From positions 1 through 64,000 of the forward strand of contig JABFGI010000001.1 in the NCBI GenBank assembly GCA_013112535.1: a stretch of DNA of 64,000 nucleotides, written 5' to 3'. The stretch comes from Pseudomonadota bacterium (GTDB lineage: Bacteria > Pseudomonadota > Gammaproteobacteria > Eutrophobiales > Eutrophobiaceae). The stretch's first letter is position 1. Every line of letters begins with the position of its first letter. The position numbers were made by a program, and so were the translations under genes. Of the stretch, positions 24,746 through 34,184 are shown piece by piece. Below the pieces are notes generated by a model. The model was given only the letters and a program-made list of their open reading frames with translations. It had not been told where the DNA came from and searched no databases.

Positions 24746-26467
24746 TTATTCACGAGTAACACGCATAACATCTTCAATGGTTGTTATACCAGCAAGTGCT
24801 TTTTTTATGCCTTCAATTTGCATAGTGTCCATGCCATTATCAACTGCTTCTTTTTGTAATGTTGTCCCATCAGCATGTGATAAAATTAAACGACGAATAG
24901 ATTCAGATATAATTAGTAACTCCGTAATTACACTGCGACCAACATAACCACTATCAATACATGCAGAACAACCGCTGGCTTCGTATAAAGAAATTTCAGG
25001 ATTAGAATTGTATTGACATAGATTTAATTCCTCAATTAACTCAGGCAGAGGTGCGTATTGTTTTCTGCACTCTTTACATAAGGTTCTAACGAGTCGTTGA
25101 GAAAGGATGCCATTTAATGTTGAAGACAGGAGATAATCTTCTACTCCCATATCAAGTAACCGGGTAATAGAACTACCCGCATCATTCGTGTGCAATGTGG
25201 AAAAAACAAGATGACCTGTCAATGCTGATTGCACTGCAATTTTTGCTGTTTCTAGATCACGCATTTCACCAATCATTATGACATCTGGGTCTTGTCTAAC
25301 AATTGACCGTAATGCATCAGCAAAATCGAGCCCTATTTTCGATTTAACTTGAATCTGATTAACGCCTTCAAGCTGATATTCAACGGGATCTTCAACAGTT
25401 AGAATTTTTTTGTCAGGCGTATTTAACTTATCTAACGCCGTGTAAAGCGTGGTTGTTTTGCCACTTCCTGTTGGTCCTGTTACTAGTATTATTCCGTGAG
25501 GGAGTTTGAGAATATCCTGGAACTGTGCTGATATTTCTTTAGAAAAACCAAGGATGTCAAAATCAAGATTCACTTGCTCCTTATCTAGAATACGCATTAC
25601 CAGGCTTTCACCATGCATTGTTGGCACGGTAGAAACACGCAAATCAATTAATTTTCCCTGAGTTTTTATTTGAATCCTTCCATCCTGCGGTAAACGACGT
25701 TCAGCAATGTTCATTTTGGCCATAATTTTCACGCGGGAAATAACAGCAGCAGTTGAACGAGCAGGAGGTGCTTCTGCTTCTTGTAGGACACCGTCAATTC
25801 GATAACGTATTTTTAAGCGATTATCGAACGGTTCAATATGTATATCTGACGCACGTGATTCAACAGCATGGTTAATTATCAAGCTAACTAAACGAATAAC
25901 GGGTGCTTCGGCTGCTAAATCTTTTAGACGTTCTATTGAATCCGTATCAGATTCATTGGGATCTATATCTATTTCTTCAACAATATCAGCTAGTTTAGTT
26001 TGACCGTCGCCATATAGTCGTTCAAGTACACTTTCAATCTGCGAAATAGAAGCGATTTTTGGAATTACATTTTTACTCGTCGCGAGTTTAATTGCCTGTA
26101 ATGTATATTCATCCGTTGGATCGGCCATCGCAACAACAAGGCTATCTTCTAATTGTTCAATTGGTACAACAAAATATTCTTTTAAAAACTTTGAGGGGAG
26201 AGAGTCTTCAAATATCGGCGCGGCTGGGAGATCGTTGTCTTGTAATATTGTGAGGCTAGTAATTTTATTAAAAAGGGATGCTAGATCTTTGTCTGATATT
26301 AAACCGAGTTGATTCAATAGAATGCCTAGAGAAGTGCCTTTTTCATCCTGCAGCTCTATTGCTCGTGTTAAATCGTCTGCGCCAATTTTATCTTCTGATA
26401 AAAGAAACTGAACAATATCATTATGTTCAATTTTTGAATTGAAATGGTGATGTATTGGCAATGTCAT
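24746..26467 (-). CDS. gspE: T2SS ATPase GspE
   Basis: A 573-aa secretion ATPase from ATG 26467; an upstream TTG at 26518 is less likely. An MshEN-type N-terminal region (GTSLGILLNQLGLISDKDL) leads to the ATPase core with Walker A GPTGSGKTT, the Asp box (LTVEDPVEYQ), Walker B IMIGEMRD, the His box TGHLVFSTLHTND and the four-cysteine zinc motif CKEC ... CSAC. It is the first gene of the operon and powers pseudopilus assembly. Confidence 0.96.
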   Translation of the reverse strand: MTLPIHHHFNSKIEHNDIVQFLLSEDKIGADDLTRAIELQDEKGTSLGILLNQLGLISDKDLASLFNKITSLTILQDNDLPAAPIFEDSLPSKFLKEYFVVPIEQLEDSLVVAMADPTDEYTLQAIKLATSKNVIPKIASISQIESVLERLYGDGQTKLADIVEEIDIDPNESDTDSIERLKDLAAEAPVIRLVSLIINHAVESRASDIHIEPFDNRLKIRYRIDGVLQEAEAPPARSTAAVISRVKIMAKMNIAERRLPQDGRIQIKTQGKLIDLRVSTVPTMHGESLVMRILDKEQVNLDFDILGFSKEISAQFQDILKLPHGIILVTGPTGSGKTTTLYTALDKLNTPDKKILTVEDPVEYQLEGVNQIQVKSKIGLDFADALRSIVRQDPDVIMIGEMRDLETAKIAVQSALTGHLVFSTLHTNDAGSSITRLLDMGVEDYLLSSTLNGILSQRLVRTLCKECRKQYAPLPELIEELNLCQYNSNPEISLYEASGCSACIDSGYVGRSVITELLIISESIRRLILSHADGTTLQKEAVDNGMDTMQIEGIKKALAGITTIEDVMRVTRE

Positions 26468-26920
26468 TGGAGTCTTGTTATTCGATTTTTTGAAAATAAT
26501 TATATTGTGATGTAACAATTAATCAGTTATCTCTCTAATAAATTTTAAGCGCATATTTTCAGTATATTGCAAGTTAGAAACATTCCGCTATAAACATTTT
26601 AAAATACATTAACAAACTACGTTAAATATTAGTTATTAACTAATTGTTTGTTTTTAGATTTACGGTGTTCCCTTAAACTATATTACTTAAATTATTAAGT
26701 TATATATTCTTATTTTCTACATTGAAAAAAGCCGATCTTAACTATTTTGAAACAAAAATTAACTATGTTTACGAGAATATTATTTTGTAGTAGATTAGCG
26801 ACTAAATTAAACAGTAATGGATTAGTTAACAACAAATATGGATCTTTCATCATTAATTCCTCTCTCTCTCTTCGTCGTCGCTAATTACTTGTTAAGTAAT
26901 TTTCATGTCAAGGATGTTAA
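26468..26920. promoter_or_regulatory. Divergent promoter region between the T2SS and RHS operons
   Basis: About 450 bp of very AT-rich DNA separates the leftward gsp operon from the rightward RHS genes. It contains a 17-bp palindrome ATTAGTTATTAACTAAT at 26628-26644, an operator-like shape, and a CT/CGT-rich stretch (26862-26882) close to the RHS start. No gene is visible. Shared control of the secretion system and the RHS locus is possible from the layout. Confidence 0.45.
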
Positions 26921-28579
26921 ATGAAATATAAACTTTTTTTACTTTTACTAATATCGTTTCCTATTCAATCTTCCGCTGACGAAATATTTTGGTGGTGTGA
27001 CACTGGACCTCATCCTCATTTTAATTATTGGGCTTTTGAAAGTGATTTTGATGCAGCTACAAATGCTTGTATATCAGATGTTGGATATGATTTCTGGAGT
27101 GCTGTAGGTACATTAGGAAGCTTGACGATAACGGAGAATAACCCAAGTAATTTTACAATTAGGTTAGAAGTAACCTATTTTTCTGATGGTGTTCTTCGTA
27201 CTCAACTAACTCATAAAGTGAGAAAAGTCACGTGTCCAGATGATTGGGTATTTATTCGAGGACCAGGACTTCCTACTAAATGCGAAGGTATTCCAGTATG
27301 TCCTGCTGGCGAAAAATATAATTCCTTAAGATTTCAATGTGAGGATAATCCAAAAGATCATGGACCATGTCCTCCAGGAACATGTGGTATAAAAAATCCA
27401 ATTAATCCAGGAACGGGTAATAAATTCCAAATAGAGACAGATTACACATCAAAATCTCCTTTTGGTCTAATAATTCAACGTACTTATAACAGCAATGACT
27501 CTGTTACATCTTCACGTATAGGACAAAATTGGCGGCATAGTTACGATAAAAGTATTGAAACTGTCAATAGTAAACGTGTCGATGTTTACCGTGATGATGG
27601 TAAGGTTTTTGGTTTTACACTATCTGTTAATAGTTGGATACCTGATGCGGATGTAACGGGTCGACTTACTGAACTGCTAAATGCTCAAAGTGACAGAATC
27701 GGTTGGCAGTACATAACTGAAAACGACACAGTTGAAGAGTACGACATTTCTGGTAGATTGATATCATTGTCTAATCGTGCAGGACAAACGCAAACATTAG
27801 ACTATGAAGTATCGTCGAATAATGGTGGTGATGACTTTCCACATTCTTTAGACAAAGTCACCGATTTATTCGGACGTACATTACAGTTTAGTTATGATGT
27901 AGATGGACAGATTGATGCTATTACCGATCCAACCGGAGCGATCTATACATACAGTTACGATGCTAATAAAAACCTCGAAATTGTCACTTATCCTGACGAG
28001 ACACCGCTTGATAGTAACGATAATCCAACACGTATTTATCATTATGAAGATGTTAATTTCATTCATGCCTTAACAGGGATTACAGATGAAACTGGTAATC
28101 GTTTTGCTACATGGGGTTATGACACACAGGGTAGGGCTATTTTCAGTGAGCATGCTGGTTCTGATAGAGCTGATCTTGTTTATAACGTTGATGGGACAAC
28201 AACTGTGACAGATGCATCAGGTAATGTACAAGTCCATCACTTTGATACTTTGTTTGGCATACATAGAACTGGTGCAATCGACGGTGATCAGTGCACTAAT
28301 TGTGGTACAACTGCAAAAAATACAACTTACGATGCTAATGGCTTTGTCGCATCTCGTACAGACTTCAACGGTAACATTACAAACTATATTAATGATGCGC
28401 GTGGTTTAGAAACCACACGTACAGAAGCAGTCGGTACATCCGAAGAACGAACGATAACAACCGAATGGCACGCAACATTTCGTTTGCCGATCAAGATAAC
28501 CGAGCCAGGAAAGATAACAACGTTTACTTATGATACACAGGGAAGACTTCTCGAACGCAGCGAGGAGACAGCACCATGA
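26921..28579 (+). CDS. Secreted RHS-family protein, N-terminal part
   Basis: A 552-aa protein with a Sec signal peptide (MKYKLFLLLLISFPIQSSA) and AAGGA before the ATG. A Cys- and Trp-rich region (about 20-150) is followed by a DUF6531-like RHS entry domain (NPINPGTGNKFQIETDY ... RTYNSND ... GQNWRHSYDKS) and YD repeats (GRTLQFSYDVDGQIDAITDP, GAIYTYSYDANKNL). It ends in GKITTFTYDTQGRLLERSEETAP without an RHS core or tip. The missing part resumes in the next gene beyond an LRR cassette. Its stop overlaps the next ATG (ATGA). It looks like the front of an RHS shell protein cut in two. Confidence 0.85.
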   Translation: MKYKLFLLLLISFPIQSSADEIFWWCDTGPHPHFNYWAFESDFDAATNACISDVGYDFWSAVGTLGSLTITENNPSNFTIRLEVTYFSDGVLRTQLTHKVRKVTCPDDWVFIRGPGLPTKCEGIPVCPAGEKYNSLRFQCEDNPKDHGPCPPGTCGIKNPINPGTGNKFQIETDYTSKSPFGLIIQRTYNSNDSVTSSRIGQNWRHSYDKSIETVNSKRVDVYRDDGKVFGFTLSVNSWIPDADVTGRLTELLNAQSDRIGWQYITENDTVEEYDISGRLISLSNRAGQTQTLDYEVSSNNGGDDFPHSLDKVTDLFGRTLQFSYDVDGQIDAITDPTGAIYTYSYDANKNLEIVTYPDETPLDSNDNPTRIYHYEDVNFIHALTGITDETGNRFATWGYDTQGRAIFSEHAGSDRADLVYNVDGTTTVTDASGNVQVHHFDTLFGIHRTGAIDGDQCTNCGTTAKNTTYDANGFVASRTDFNGNITNYINDARGLETTRTEAVGTSEERTITTEWHATFRLPIKITEPGKITTFTYDTQGRLLERSEETAP

Positions 28580-31500
28580 AAAAAATAATAACACAACTAA
28601 TCAACATCCTGGCCACTCAATACACTAATAACTTGTTTCATAAAATACTCGTTTCTTTTATGGGGCTGATATTGCTGCTTACCAGTTCGTTAGCAACGGC
28701 CACGCCGATTGTTAACCTTACGTTTAATGACGCCAATCTACAAAGTTGCGTTACTAATGTTGCCGCTACTAATGGTTGGACTGATAGTAGCCAAGTCACA
28801 TCCTTAAATTGCAGCAATATGAGTATTACTCATGCGGGTGGCATAGAAGCTTTAACAAATCTGCAAACACTGCAACTGCAAGGTAATGCATTGACAACAC
28901 TTGATGTGTCAACAATGACAAGTCTTGTCACCTTATATGCACACGACAATCAGTTAACGAGTTTAACAGGTACCGCCGGTTTAACGGCATTAAAGAATCT
29001 GTATGCGTATAACAATCAGTTGACGAGTCTTGATGTGACGGGTGCGAGTGCCATGGTGCACTTGCGTGTACAGAACAATGCCTTAACGAGTGTAGGCAGT
29101 ACGGCAAACATGCCAAGCCTGAATACATTGCTGGCCAACAATAACGCCATTACGTCACTGGATGTGACGGGGGCGACTGGCTTGGTCACCTTGTATGCAC
29201 ACGACAATCAGTTAACGAGTTTAACGGGCTTAGCCGGTTTAACGGCATTAAAGAATCTGTATGCGTATAACAACCAATTAACGAGTCTTGATGTGACGGG
29301 TGCGAGTGCGATGGTGCACTTGCGTGTACAAAACAATGCCTTAACGACAGTGGGCAGTACGGCAAACATGCCGAGTCTGAATACATTGCTTGCCAACAAT
29401 AACGCCATTACCTCACTGGATGTGACGGGGGCGACTAGCTTGGTCACCTTGTATGCACACGACAATCAGTTAACGAGTTTAACAGGTACCGCCGGTTTAA
29501 CGGCATTAAAGAACCTGTATGCGTACAACAACCAATTAACGAGTCTTGATGTGACGGGTGCGAGTGCCATGGTGCACTTACGTGTACAAAACAATGCATT
29601 AACGACAGTGGGCAGTACGGCAAACATGCCGAGTCTGAATACATTGCTGGCCAACAATAACGCCATTACCTCACTGGATGTGACGGGGGCGACTGGCTTG
29701 GTGACCTTATATGCACACGACAATCAGTTAACGAGTTTAACAGGTACGGCCGGTTTAACGGCATTAAAGAACCTGTATGCGTACAACAACCAATTAACGA
29801 GTCTTGATGTCACGGGTAGTAGTGCCATGGTGCACTTACGTGTACAAAACAATGCCTTAACGACAGTGGGCAGTACGGCAAACATGCCGAGTCTGAATAC
29901 ATTATTGGCCAACAGCAACGCCATTACCTCACTGGATGTGACGGGAGCGACTAGCTTGGTGACCTTATATGCACACGACAATCAGTTAACGAGTTTAACG
30001 GGCTTAGCCGGTTTAACGGCATTAAAGAATCTGTATGCGTATAACAATCAGTTGACGAGTCTTGATGTGACGGGTGCGAGTGCCATGGTGCACTTACGTG
30101 TACAGAATAATGCGTTAACAACGGTGGGCAGTACGGCCAATATGCCAAACTTGAATACATTGCTTGCCAACAATAACGCCATTACCTCACTGGATGTGAC
30201 GGGGGCGACTAGCTTGGTGACCTTATATGCACACGACAATCAGTTAACGAGTTTAACAGGTACCGCCGGTTTAACGACATTAAAGAACCTGTATGCGTAC
30301 AACAACCAATTAACGAGTCTTGATGTCACGGGTAGTAGTGCCATGGTGCACCTCCGAGTTCAGAATAACCAACTGACGGATGTCAGTTCGATGTTTGGTT
30401 TAAGCTCAGTATCGACACTGTTTCTCTCAGGTAATACCGGTATTCAATGTACGCAGTTAGATGCATTAGAATTAGCGCTGCCTTCTGCTTCAATCTTACG
30501 ACCGAACCCTTGCAGTACTGCACCTGATACAGATGGCGATGGTATACCCGATGATATTGACACCGATGATGATAATGACGGTATTGATGATGTTTATGAA
30601 ATACAAGTAGGTACTGATCCGCTCGATCCAAATGACACACCTCCTGATCAAGATGGAGATGGAATACCAGACAGTATTGACCCAGATGCAGATGGTAACG
30701 GTATTCCCGATGATGAAGAAGGTCCTGTTACCCGTACAACGACCAATACCTATAACGCTTTAGGATTAATCGCGACGATAGATGGCCCACGTACCGATGT
30801 GAACGACATCACAACATTTGACTACGATGCACAAGGTAGCCTGATTAAGACGACCAATGCCTTAGGTCAGGAAACCAATATCACCAGTCATAATGCACAC
30901 GGCCAACCCTTAACAATAGTGGATGCAAACAATACGACGACAAGCTTAACGTACGATGCACGTCGACGTTTGTTAACACGCACCGTGGATGGGCAGACAA
31001 CGAGCTTTGAATATGATGGTGTTGGCAATATTACCAAAACAACCTTACCTAACGGATCATTCTTAATAAATGAATACGATGCCGCGCAACGTTTAACCGC
31101 AGTGGAAGACAATCTCGGTAATCGGATTGAATATACCTTGGACAGTTTGGGTAACCGAACTCAGGAAGATGTGAAAGATCCCTTAGGGACGTTAACGCGT
31201 ACAATGAGTCGTACTTACAATAGTTTGAACCGTTTGATTGAAACCGTCGGTGGTGAGAATCAAAGCACGACGTTTGGTTATGATGCGAACGGTAACCAAA
31301 CAACGATTACGGTAGACCCAACAGGCTTAAACCAACAAACGGGTCAAGCCTTTGATGCGTTAAATCGATTAAGTACCACCACCGATGCAAATAACGGGTT
31401 AACAACCTATGGTTATGATGCCCGCGATAACTTAATCAGTGTCACGGATGCCGAAGGACTGACCACGAGTTATACCTACAATGCGGTGGATGATCTGATT

Positions 31501-33246
31501 ATCCAAACCAGTCCGGATACAGGTACAACGACATTTGGTTATGATGATGCGGGTAACCGTATCAGACAAACGGATGCACGCGGTGTAACGACTCTTTACA
31601 GTTACGATGCATTGAACCGTTTAACACTAATCGACTATGCGGATAACAGTCAGGATGTCAGTTATGTCTATGACACCTGTACCAATGGTGTTGGTCGTTT
31701 ATGTCAGATGACGGATGAAAGTGGGGTAACAACCTATGCTTATGATGCGCGCGGTAATCTCAGCAGCCAGACCGCCACGATAGACAGCATTGCTTATACG
31801 ACAAGCTATGCCTACAACGGTGCAGATCAACTCAGTCAAATGACCTACCCAAGTGGTCGTGTGGTTGATATGACACGTAATACCTTAGGACAAGTGGCGA
31901 GTGTCACGACAACACAGGGCGCAACGGAGACGGTCAGTAATACCATGACCTATCAACCGTTTGGTCCGATGAGTGGCATGATCTACGGCAACAACTTAGT
32001 TCAAAGCAGAAGCTATGACATGGATTACCGCTTAACGCAAATCATGACGATGAACGGTGTCGCGCATCAAGACCTAACGCAGGTTTATGATGATGCAAAC
32101 AACATTACGACAATAACCAATGCGTTGGATAACACCCGTAGCCAAGCGTTGGTTTATGATGACTTAAATCGATTAACGGATGCGACCAGTCATTACGGCG
32201 ATGTTGACTATACCTACGATGCGATTGGCAATCGTTTAAGTGAAGCCATCGATGCACAGACCGAAACGTACACCTATGATGTTAACTCACATCATTTAGA
32301 AGAAACAACAAATGTGGGCACAACAAGCTACAGCTATGATGCGGTGGGTAACACCACAGACACCACCACAAACACGTTTACCTTTGGTGATAACAACCGA
32401 CTGAAAACGAGTGGAGTAGGCGCAAGTACCCTGGCGACCTATACCTACAATGGTCGTGGTGAACGTGTTAAGAAAGACGGCAGTAGTATTACCTACTATC
32501 ACTATGACCAAGGTGGTCAGTTGATAGCAGAAACGGATGTGACGGGTGCAACGCAGGTTGAATACATTTACATCGATGGACAACCCGTCAGTATCGTTAC
32601 AGGTGGTAGTCTTAACTTCATTCACAATGATCACTTAGGCACACCACAACAAATCAGTGATGCAACTCAAGCGATAGTCTGGCAAGCCGATTACAGTCCG
32701 TTTGGTGAAGCAACGATGACGACAGAGTTAATCACCAACAACTTACGTTTCCCCGGCCAGTACTATGATGAGGAGACGGGGCTGCATTACAACTTACATC
32801 GATATTATGATACGAGTATAGGTAGATACATCACTTCTGATCCAGCAGGAATAATGGCGGGAATAAATACGTATGGTTATGTAGAACAAAACCCAATTAT
32901 GAAAATTGATCCTTTTGGTTTGTTTTCTTTTGATGGTATAAGGAGACAAGTAGAAAACAGCTCGTACCCAGTTTATTTATGTGACCAAAGTGGTTGTTCA
33001 CTTCAACGGCTTGAGGCTATCGAAAGGGTTGCTTTTGAATGCATTAGTTGTGAAGCTAAATGTACTCTTGAATTTTTTGTTCCTGGCTTAGAAGACTTAC
33101 TTGAACATGGTTTAAAACGAGGTGCTAAAAAAGCTGCTTCTGATGCTGCTAAGGCTGGTTTGAAATTTGCCGCTAAAAGGATAAATATTGTTTTTACAGT
33201 AATGGATGCTGGAGTTGCGGCAACATGTATAATTGAATGCAAATAA
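28576..33246 (+). CDS. LRR / thrombospondin-3 / RHS polymorphic-toxin-like protein
   Basis: A 1556-aa exported protein with a signal-like hydrophobic segment at about 26-42 before SLATATP. Residues about 80-600 are internalin-like leucine-rich repeats built from 86-residue units. Residues about 651-718 are Asp-rich calcium-binding thrombospondin type-3 repeats (DTDGDGIPDDIDTDDDNDGIDD). From about 720 come RHS/YD repeats and the RHS core (DHLGTPQQISD, GQYYDEETGLHYNLHRYYD, DPFGLF near 1446). About 105 C-terminal residues of unrecognised type with several Cys and hydrophobic helices follow, the usual place for a toxin tip. GAGGAG precedes the ATG, which overlaps the upstream RHS stop. T2SS export is inferred from the divergent neighbour. 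Confidence 0.88.
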   Translation: MKKIITQLINILATQYTNNLFHKILVSFMGLILLLTSSLATATPIVNLTFNDANLQSCVTNVAATNGWTDSSQVTSLNCSNMSITHAGGIEALTNLQTLQLQGNALTTLDVSTMTSLVTLYAHDNQLTSLTGTAGLTALKNLYAYNNQLTSLDVTGASAMVHLRVQNNALTSVGSTANMPSLNTLLANNNAITSLDVTGATGLVTLYAHDNQLTSLTGLAGLTALKNLYAYNNQLTSLDVTGASAMVHLRVQNNALTTVGSTANMPSLNTLLANNNAITSLDVTGATSLVTLYAHDNQLTSLTGTAGLTALKNLYAYNNQLTSLDVTGASAMVHLRVQNNALTTVGSTANMPSLNTLLANNNAITSLDVTGATGLVTLYAHDNQLTSLTGTAGLTALKNLYAYNNQLTSLDVTGSSAMVHLRVQNNALTTVGSTANMPSLNTLLANSNAITSLDVTGATSLVTLYAHDNQLTSLTGLAGLTALKNLYAYNNQLTSLDVTGASAMVHLRVQNNALTTVGSTANMPNLNTLLANNNAITSLDVTGATSLVTLYAHDNQLTSLTGTAGLTTLKNLYAYNNQLTSLDVTGSSAMVHLRVQNNQLTDVSSMFGLSSVSTLFLSGNTGIQCTQLDALELALPSASILRPNPCSTAPDTDGDGIPDDIDTDDDNDGIDDVYEIQVGTDPLDPNDTPPDQDGDGIPDSIDPDADGNGIPDDEEGPVTRTTTNTYNALGLIATIDGPRTDVNDITTFDYDAQGSLIKTTNALGQETNITSHNAHGQPLTIVDANNTTTSLTYDARRRLLTRTVDGQTTSFEYDGVGNITKTTLPNGSFLINEYDAAQRLTAVEDNLGNRIEYTLDSLGNRTQEDVKDPLGTLTRTMSRTYNSLNRLIETVGGENQSTTFGYDANGNQTTITVDPTGLNQQTGQAFDALNRLSTTTDANNGLTTYGYDARDNLISVTDAEGLTTSYTYNAVDDLIIQTSPDTGTTTFGYDDAGNRIRQTDARGVTTLYSYDALNRLTLIDYADNSQDVSYVYDTCTNGVGRLCQMTDESGVTTYAYDARGNLSSQTATIDSIAYTTSYAYNGADQLSQMTYPSGRVVDMTRNTLGQVASVTTTQGATETVSNTMTYQPFGPMSGMIYGNNLVQSRSYDMDYRLTQIMTMNGVAHQDLTQVYDDANNITTITNALDNTRSQALVYDDLNRLTDATSHYGDVDYTYDAIGNRLSEAIDAQTETYTYDVNSHHLEETTNVGTTSYSYDAVGNTTDTTTNTFTFGDNNRLKTSGVGASTLATYTYNGRGERVKKDGSSITYYHYDQGGQLIAETDVTGATQVEYIYIDGQPVSIVTGGSLNFIHNDHLGTPQQISDATQAIVWQADYSPFGEATMTTELITNNLRFPGQYYDEETGLHYNLHRYYDTSIGRYITSDPAGIMAGINTYGYVEQNPIMKIDPFGLFSFDGIRRQVENSSYPVYLCDQSGCSLQRLEAIERVAFECISCEAKCTLEFFVPGLEDLLEHGLKRGAKKAASDAAKAGLKFAAKRINIVFTVMDAGVAATCIIECK
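28939..30357 (+). repeat. 258-bp tandem repeats encoding LRR units
   Basis: A 258-bp unit (86 codons) starts at 28939, 29197, 29455, 29713 and 29971 and again at 30229, where the last copy breaks off near 30357. Units are nearly identical at DNA level, differing at scattered sites such as GTAGCGLAG versus GTAGL-type codon changes (TGTAGL or TGLAGL). Each encodes four short LRR-like segments. Such uniformity implies recent expansion or gene conversion and makes copy number likely to vary between strains. Confidence 0.92.
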
Positions 33247-33303
33247 GAATAAAAGATAATATAGGCTTTATTCTATAATACAGCAGTTAAAATTAGTCAG
33301 ACG

Positions 33304-33759
33304 ATGAAAATACATAGAAGAATTAAATGTCTTGTTACTATTATAGGTATTGTTCTATATGGAAATTCTTATGCTGAGGGTCAGGTCAATCCAGAACTTT
33401 TATTAGGGTTTTGGATTGTCCAGGAAGAATCTCCATGTAATGGATTATTTGAAGAATTTTACTCTTTTTTTGACGATGGAAAATTTTTAATAAATATTAA
33501 TCAAATAAAAGATGATGAGAAAAAAAGTTATAAAGTTTCAGGGAACTACAAATTAGAGAAAGATATTTTGAAATATGAAGCTACAGAATCTACGCACCCA
33601 GACGTTCCTGTAGGACAAAAGGACTGGAATAAAATATTATTCCTTCATGAAAAAGTCATAGTAACCGAAAGTAGTAAAGGTAAATTGACGGTATCTAAGC
33701 GAATTGGAGACCCTTCTGATATTCGCCATCCTGAATACTCAATAGAGCTTACCAAATAG
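33304..33759 (+). CDS. Exported protein of unknown function, possible immunity protein
   Basis: A 151-aa protein not recognised. It has a signal peptide (RIKCLVTIIGIVLYGNSYA) and a beta-rich mature part (LLGFWIVQEESPC, FYSFFDDGKFLININQI, YKVSGNYKLEKDILKYEA) resembling lipocalin-like small domains. It starts 57 bp after the RHS toxin-like gene, the normal place for a cognate immunity gene. A periplasmic immunity role is inferred from position only. Confidence 0.5.
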   Translation: MKIHRRIKCLVTIIGIVLYGNSYAEGQVNPELLLGFWIVQEESPCNGLFEEFYSFFDDGKFLININQIKDDEKKSYKVSGNYKLEKDILKYEATESTHPDVPVGQKDWNKILFLHEKVIVTESSKGKLTVSKRIGDPSDIRHPEYSIELTK

Positions 33760-33764
33760 GATTA

Positions 33765-34016
33765 ATGGAAAAGAAAATTAAGAGTTATTTTTGGACATCA
33801 TTCAATTTTTCTTTGTTGTTTGGATTAATTAGTGGTGGCATTTATAGATTCAATAATCAAATATCAACATCAGATTGGGCGTCAAAAGGACAGCCTTTTT
33901 CAGAAAGGTGGTTAGATAAACAAATATGGTTAATAGAGGGATTTATCCCCGGAGCAATATTTGGCATTGTTGTAGGTATTCTTTGGGTTTACATAAGTGA
34001 TAAAAGGGGAGAATAA
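33765..34016 (+). CDS. Small two-TM membrane protein, possible immunity protein
   Basis: An 83-aa protein with two predicted membrane helices, about 11-28 (FNFSLLFGLISGGIYRF) and 58-77 (FIPGAIFGIVVGILWVYI), joined by a polar loop. It starts 5 bp after the preceding gene and is followed by a clear terminator, so it closes the RHS operon. The family is not recognised. Given the hydrophobic tip of the RHS protein, a membrane immunity protein is one possibility. Confidence 0.5.
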   Translation: MEKKIKSYFWTSFNFSLLFGLISGGIYRFNNQISTSDWASKGQPFSERWLDKQIWLIEGFIPGAIFGIVVGILWVYISDKRGE

Positions 34017-34050
34017 GTTTTTTTTCCTATTAATTATACAATTAGCATAA

Positions 34051-34074
34051 AAAGCCCCTTACGGGGTTTTTTTA
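34051..34074 (+). terminator. Rho-independent terminator of the RHS operon
   Basis: The hairpin CCCC-TTAC-GGGG, with flanking AAAAG and a run of seven T, lies 35 bp after the last RHS-operon gene. Confidence 0.85.
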
Positions 34075-34081
34075 TTGCCTG

Positions 34082-34170
34082 TCATTTATGTGGAACATTT
34101 CCAGTTTGTTGGAACACCTAAACCAGAATTAGTGGAACGCGTTAAGCAGTGTGGTGGAATATTTAGGCCA
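34082..34170 (+). repeat. Phased TGGAAC repeats, possible remnant transposon end
   Basis: TGGAAC or TGGAAT occurs at 34091, 34110, 34133 and 34155, spaced 19, 23 and 22 bp. The block begins with TGTCATTTATGTGG just after the RHS terminator. Multiple 20-22 bp repeats after a 5'-TG end are seen in IS21- and Tn7/Mu-type elements, whose transposases bind several sites per end. No matching transposase gene is present, so this would be a stranded end. Confidence 0.35.
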
Positions 34171-34184
34171 GCACATGCAGAGAG

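Noticed and set aside
28928-30239. Many regularly spaced minus-strand open frames in the LRR gene
   Set aside because: They recur every 258 bp because the coding repeat recurs. They are shadows of the plus-strand repeats.
28939-30357. CRISPR-like array
   Set aside because: Repeats are 258 bp, contiguous and coding, with no spacers. No cas genes or short spaced repeats of CRISPR size were seen anywhere in the window.
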